Positions 63,253 through 64,000 of a DNA stretch of 64,000 nucleotides are shown in pieces. Both the position numbers and the translations under genes were made by a program. The notes beneath the pieces are model-generated. The model saw nothing but the letters and a program-made list of their open reading frames with translations. It had not been told where the DNA came from and did not search any database. The DNA is taken from positions 1 through 64,000 of the forward strand of contig JAFEDI010000124.1 of assembly GCA_018241725.1 (NCBI GenBank), in the 5' to 3' direction. This DNA comes from Pseudomonadota bacterium. Lineage in GTDB: Bacteria; Pseudomonadota; Gammaproteobacteria; Burkholderiales; Rhodocyclaceae. Within the stretch, counting starts at the first letter, position 1; the number at the start of each line of letters is the position of its first letter.

Positions 63253-64000
63253 TTACATGCTGCGGCGGTACTGGCCACCCACCTGGTACAGGGCGCCGGT
63301 AATCTGGCCGAGGGAGCAGTACTTCACTGCCTCCACCAGCACTGCGAAGACGTTGCCGTTTTCGATGACGGTCTGCTTGAGCTTGGCCAGCCACTTGGGC
63401 GCTTCGTCGGCGTTGCGAGCCTGGAAGTCGGCCAGGCGCTGGAGCTGGCTCTGCTTTTCGTCCTCGGAGGAGCGGGCCAGCTCGATTTCCTGCTGGGCCA
63501 TGCCCTTCGGGTTGAGGAAGGTATTCACGCCGATGATCGGGTAGGAGCCGTCGTGCTTCTTGTGCTCGTAGTACAGCGACTCTTCCTGGATCTTGCCGCG
63601 CTGGAAGCCGGTCTCCATCGCGCCGAGCACGCCGCCGCGGGAGCTGATGGCTTCGAACTCCTTGAGCACAGCCTCTTCGACCAGATCGGTCAGCTCGTCG
63701 ATGATGAAGGCGCCCTGATTCGGGTTCTCGTTCTTGGCGAGGCCCCATTCGCGGTTGATGATCAGCTGGATTGCCATCGCACGGCGCACGGACTCCTCGG
63801 TCGGCGTGGTGATCGCCTCGTCGTAGGCGTTGGTGTGCAGCGAGTTGCAGTTGTCGTAGATGGCGATCAGCGCCTGCAGCGTGGTGCGGATGTCATTGAA
63901 GTCCATTTCCTGGGCGTGCAGCGAACGGCCGGAGGTCTGCACGTGGTACTTCAGCTTCTGGCTGCGCTCGTTGGCACCGTACTTGTTCTTCATCGCCACC
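63253..64000 (-). CDS. icmF: Fused isobutyryl-CoA mutase, C-terminal part
   Basis: About 248 C-terminal codons of a B12-dependent acyl-CoA mutase run off the window edge. Text such as [40 protein letters not shown] and the end [14 protein letters not shown] matches the IcmF-type fused mutase rather than MutB/ScpA. It interconverts isobutyryl-CoA and n-butyryl-CoA and carries its own G-protein chaperone domain (outside the window). A strong terminator follows the stop. Confidence 0.88.
   Translation of the reverse strand, partial: VAMKNKYGANERSQKLKYHVQTSGRSLHAQEMDFNDIRTTLQALIAIYDNCNSLHTNAYDEAITTPTEESVRRAMAIQLIINREWGLAKNENPNQGAFIIDELTDLVEEAVLKEFEAISSRGGVLGAMETGFQRGKIQEESLYYEHKKHDGSYPIIGVNTFLNPKGMAQQEIELARSSEDEKQSQLQRLADFQARNADEAPKWLAKLKQTVIENGNVFAVLVEAVKYCSLGQITGALYQVGGQYRRSM

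Overview
The window is GC-rich chromosomal DNA that reads like a free-living betaproteobacterium, most plausibly Rhodocyclaceae (Azospira/Azoarcus/Thauera type). That placement is inferred from gene families and was not tested by a search. The clues are a PhaM-type polyhydroxyalkanoate (PHA) granule regulator, a cytoplasmic PHB depolymerase, a fused isobutyryl-CoA mutase, an ActP/DUF485 acetate symporter, DUF3334 and DUF6394 proteins, and HrcA/CIRCE control of groESL. Almost every base lies in ordinary, tightly packed chromosomal genes. The one clearly foreign and decayed patch is about 5.3-7.4 kb.

Layout. 1-5.35 kb: the 3' end of thiC, a DUF6394 membrane protein with a two-RCK potassium channel, VanZ-like and cupin proteins, a secreted hypothetical protein, a GH19 lysozyme/chitinase and a VOC protein. 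5.35-7.5 kb: a relic island beside tRNA-Phe with fragments of an AbiEi-type antitoxin, a DUF5615 PIN-like toxin and a tyrosine integrase, one intact methyltransferase of atypical composition, and a 54-bp tandem repeat. 7.5-12.2 kb: a TctE/TctD-like two-component system and the acetate symporter pair. 12.4-14.55 kb: groES-groEL with a perfect CIRCE element and a clear sigma-70 promoter. 14.7-22.35 kb: a heavy-metal RND efflux operon (outer-membrane, adaptor and pump genes) followed by its own response regulator and kinase. 22.5-25.4 kb: AIM24-like, M48 protease and DUF3334 (CheX-like) genes. 25.4-31 kb: a molybdenum hydroxylase operon (IorAB type plus XdhC and MocA maturation factors) opposite an AraC regulator. 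31-36.7 kb: DUF2252, a small secreted protein, a 5'-nucleotidase lipoprotein and a solitary FeoB-like transporter. 36.9-41 kb: a LuxR-type response regulator, an ABC-type periplasmic binding protein translationally coupled to a hybrid kinase, then phaM.

41.5-50.9 kb: on the minus strand, an acyl-CoA synthetase, a complete branched-chain/aromatic-acid-type ABC transporter, a phenylacetate-CoA-ligase-like protein and an AEC permease. This looks like an uptake-and-activation unit for an organic acid. 51-57.8 kb: a Cache-type diguanylate cyclase, a CCA-enzyme-like protein with a destroyed HD motif, a frameshifted HExxH protein, DUF2167 coupled to an M50-type protease, and an NDT/TIR-like plus TPR protein. 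58-59.7 kb: a PHB depolymerase and a phasin-like protein. 59.8-63 kb: a PAS-GGDEF-EAL protein. The window ends inside icmF.

I saw no CRISPR array, intact insertion sequence, prophage or rRNA. The best leads for something undescribed are the NDT/TIR-like plus TPR protein at 56.4-57.8 kb, the envelope-protease neighbourhood at 53.9-56.4 kb, a helically phased array of DnaA-box-like sites at 42.48 kb, and a dispersed intergenic palindrome family.
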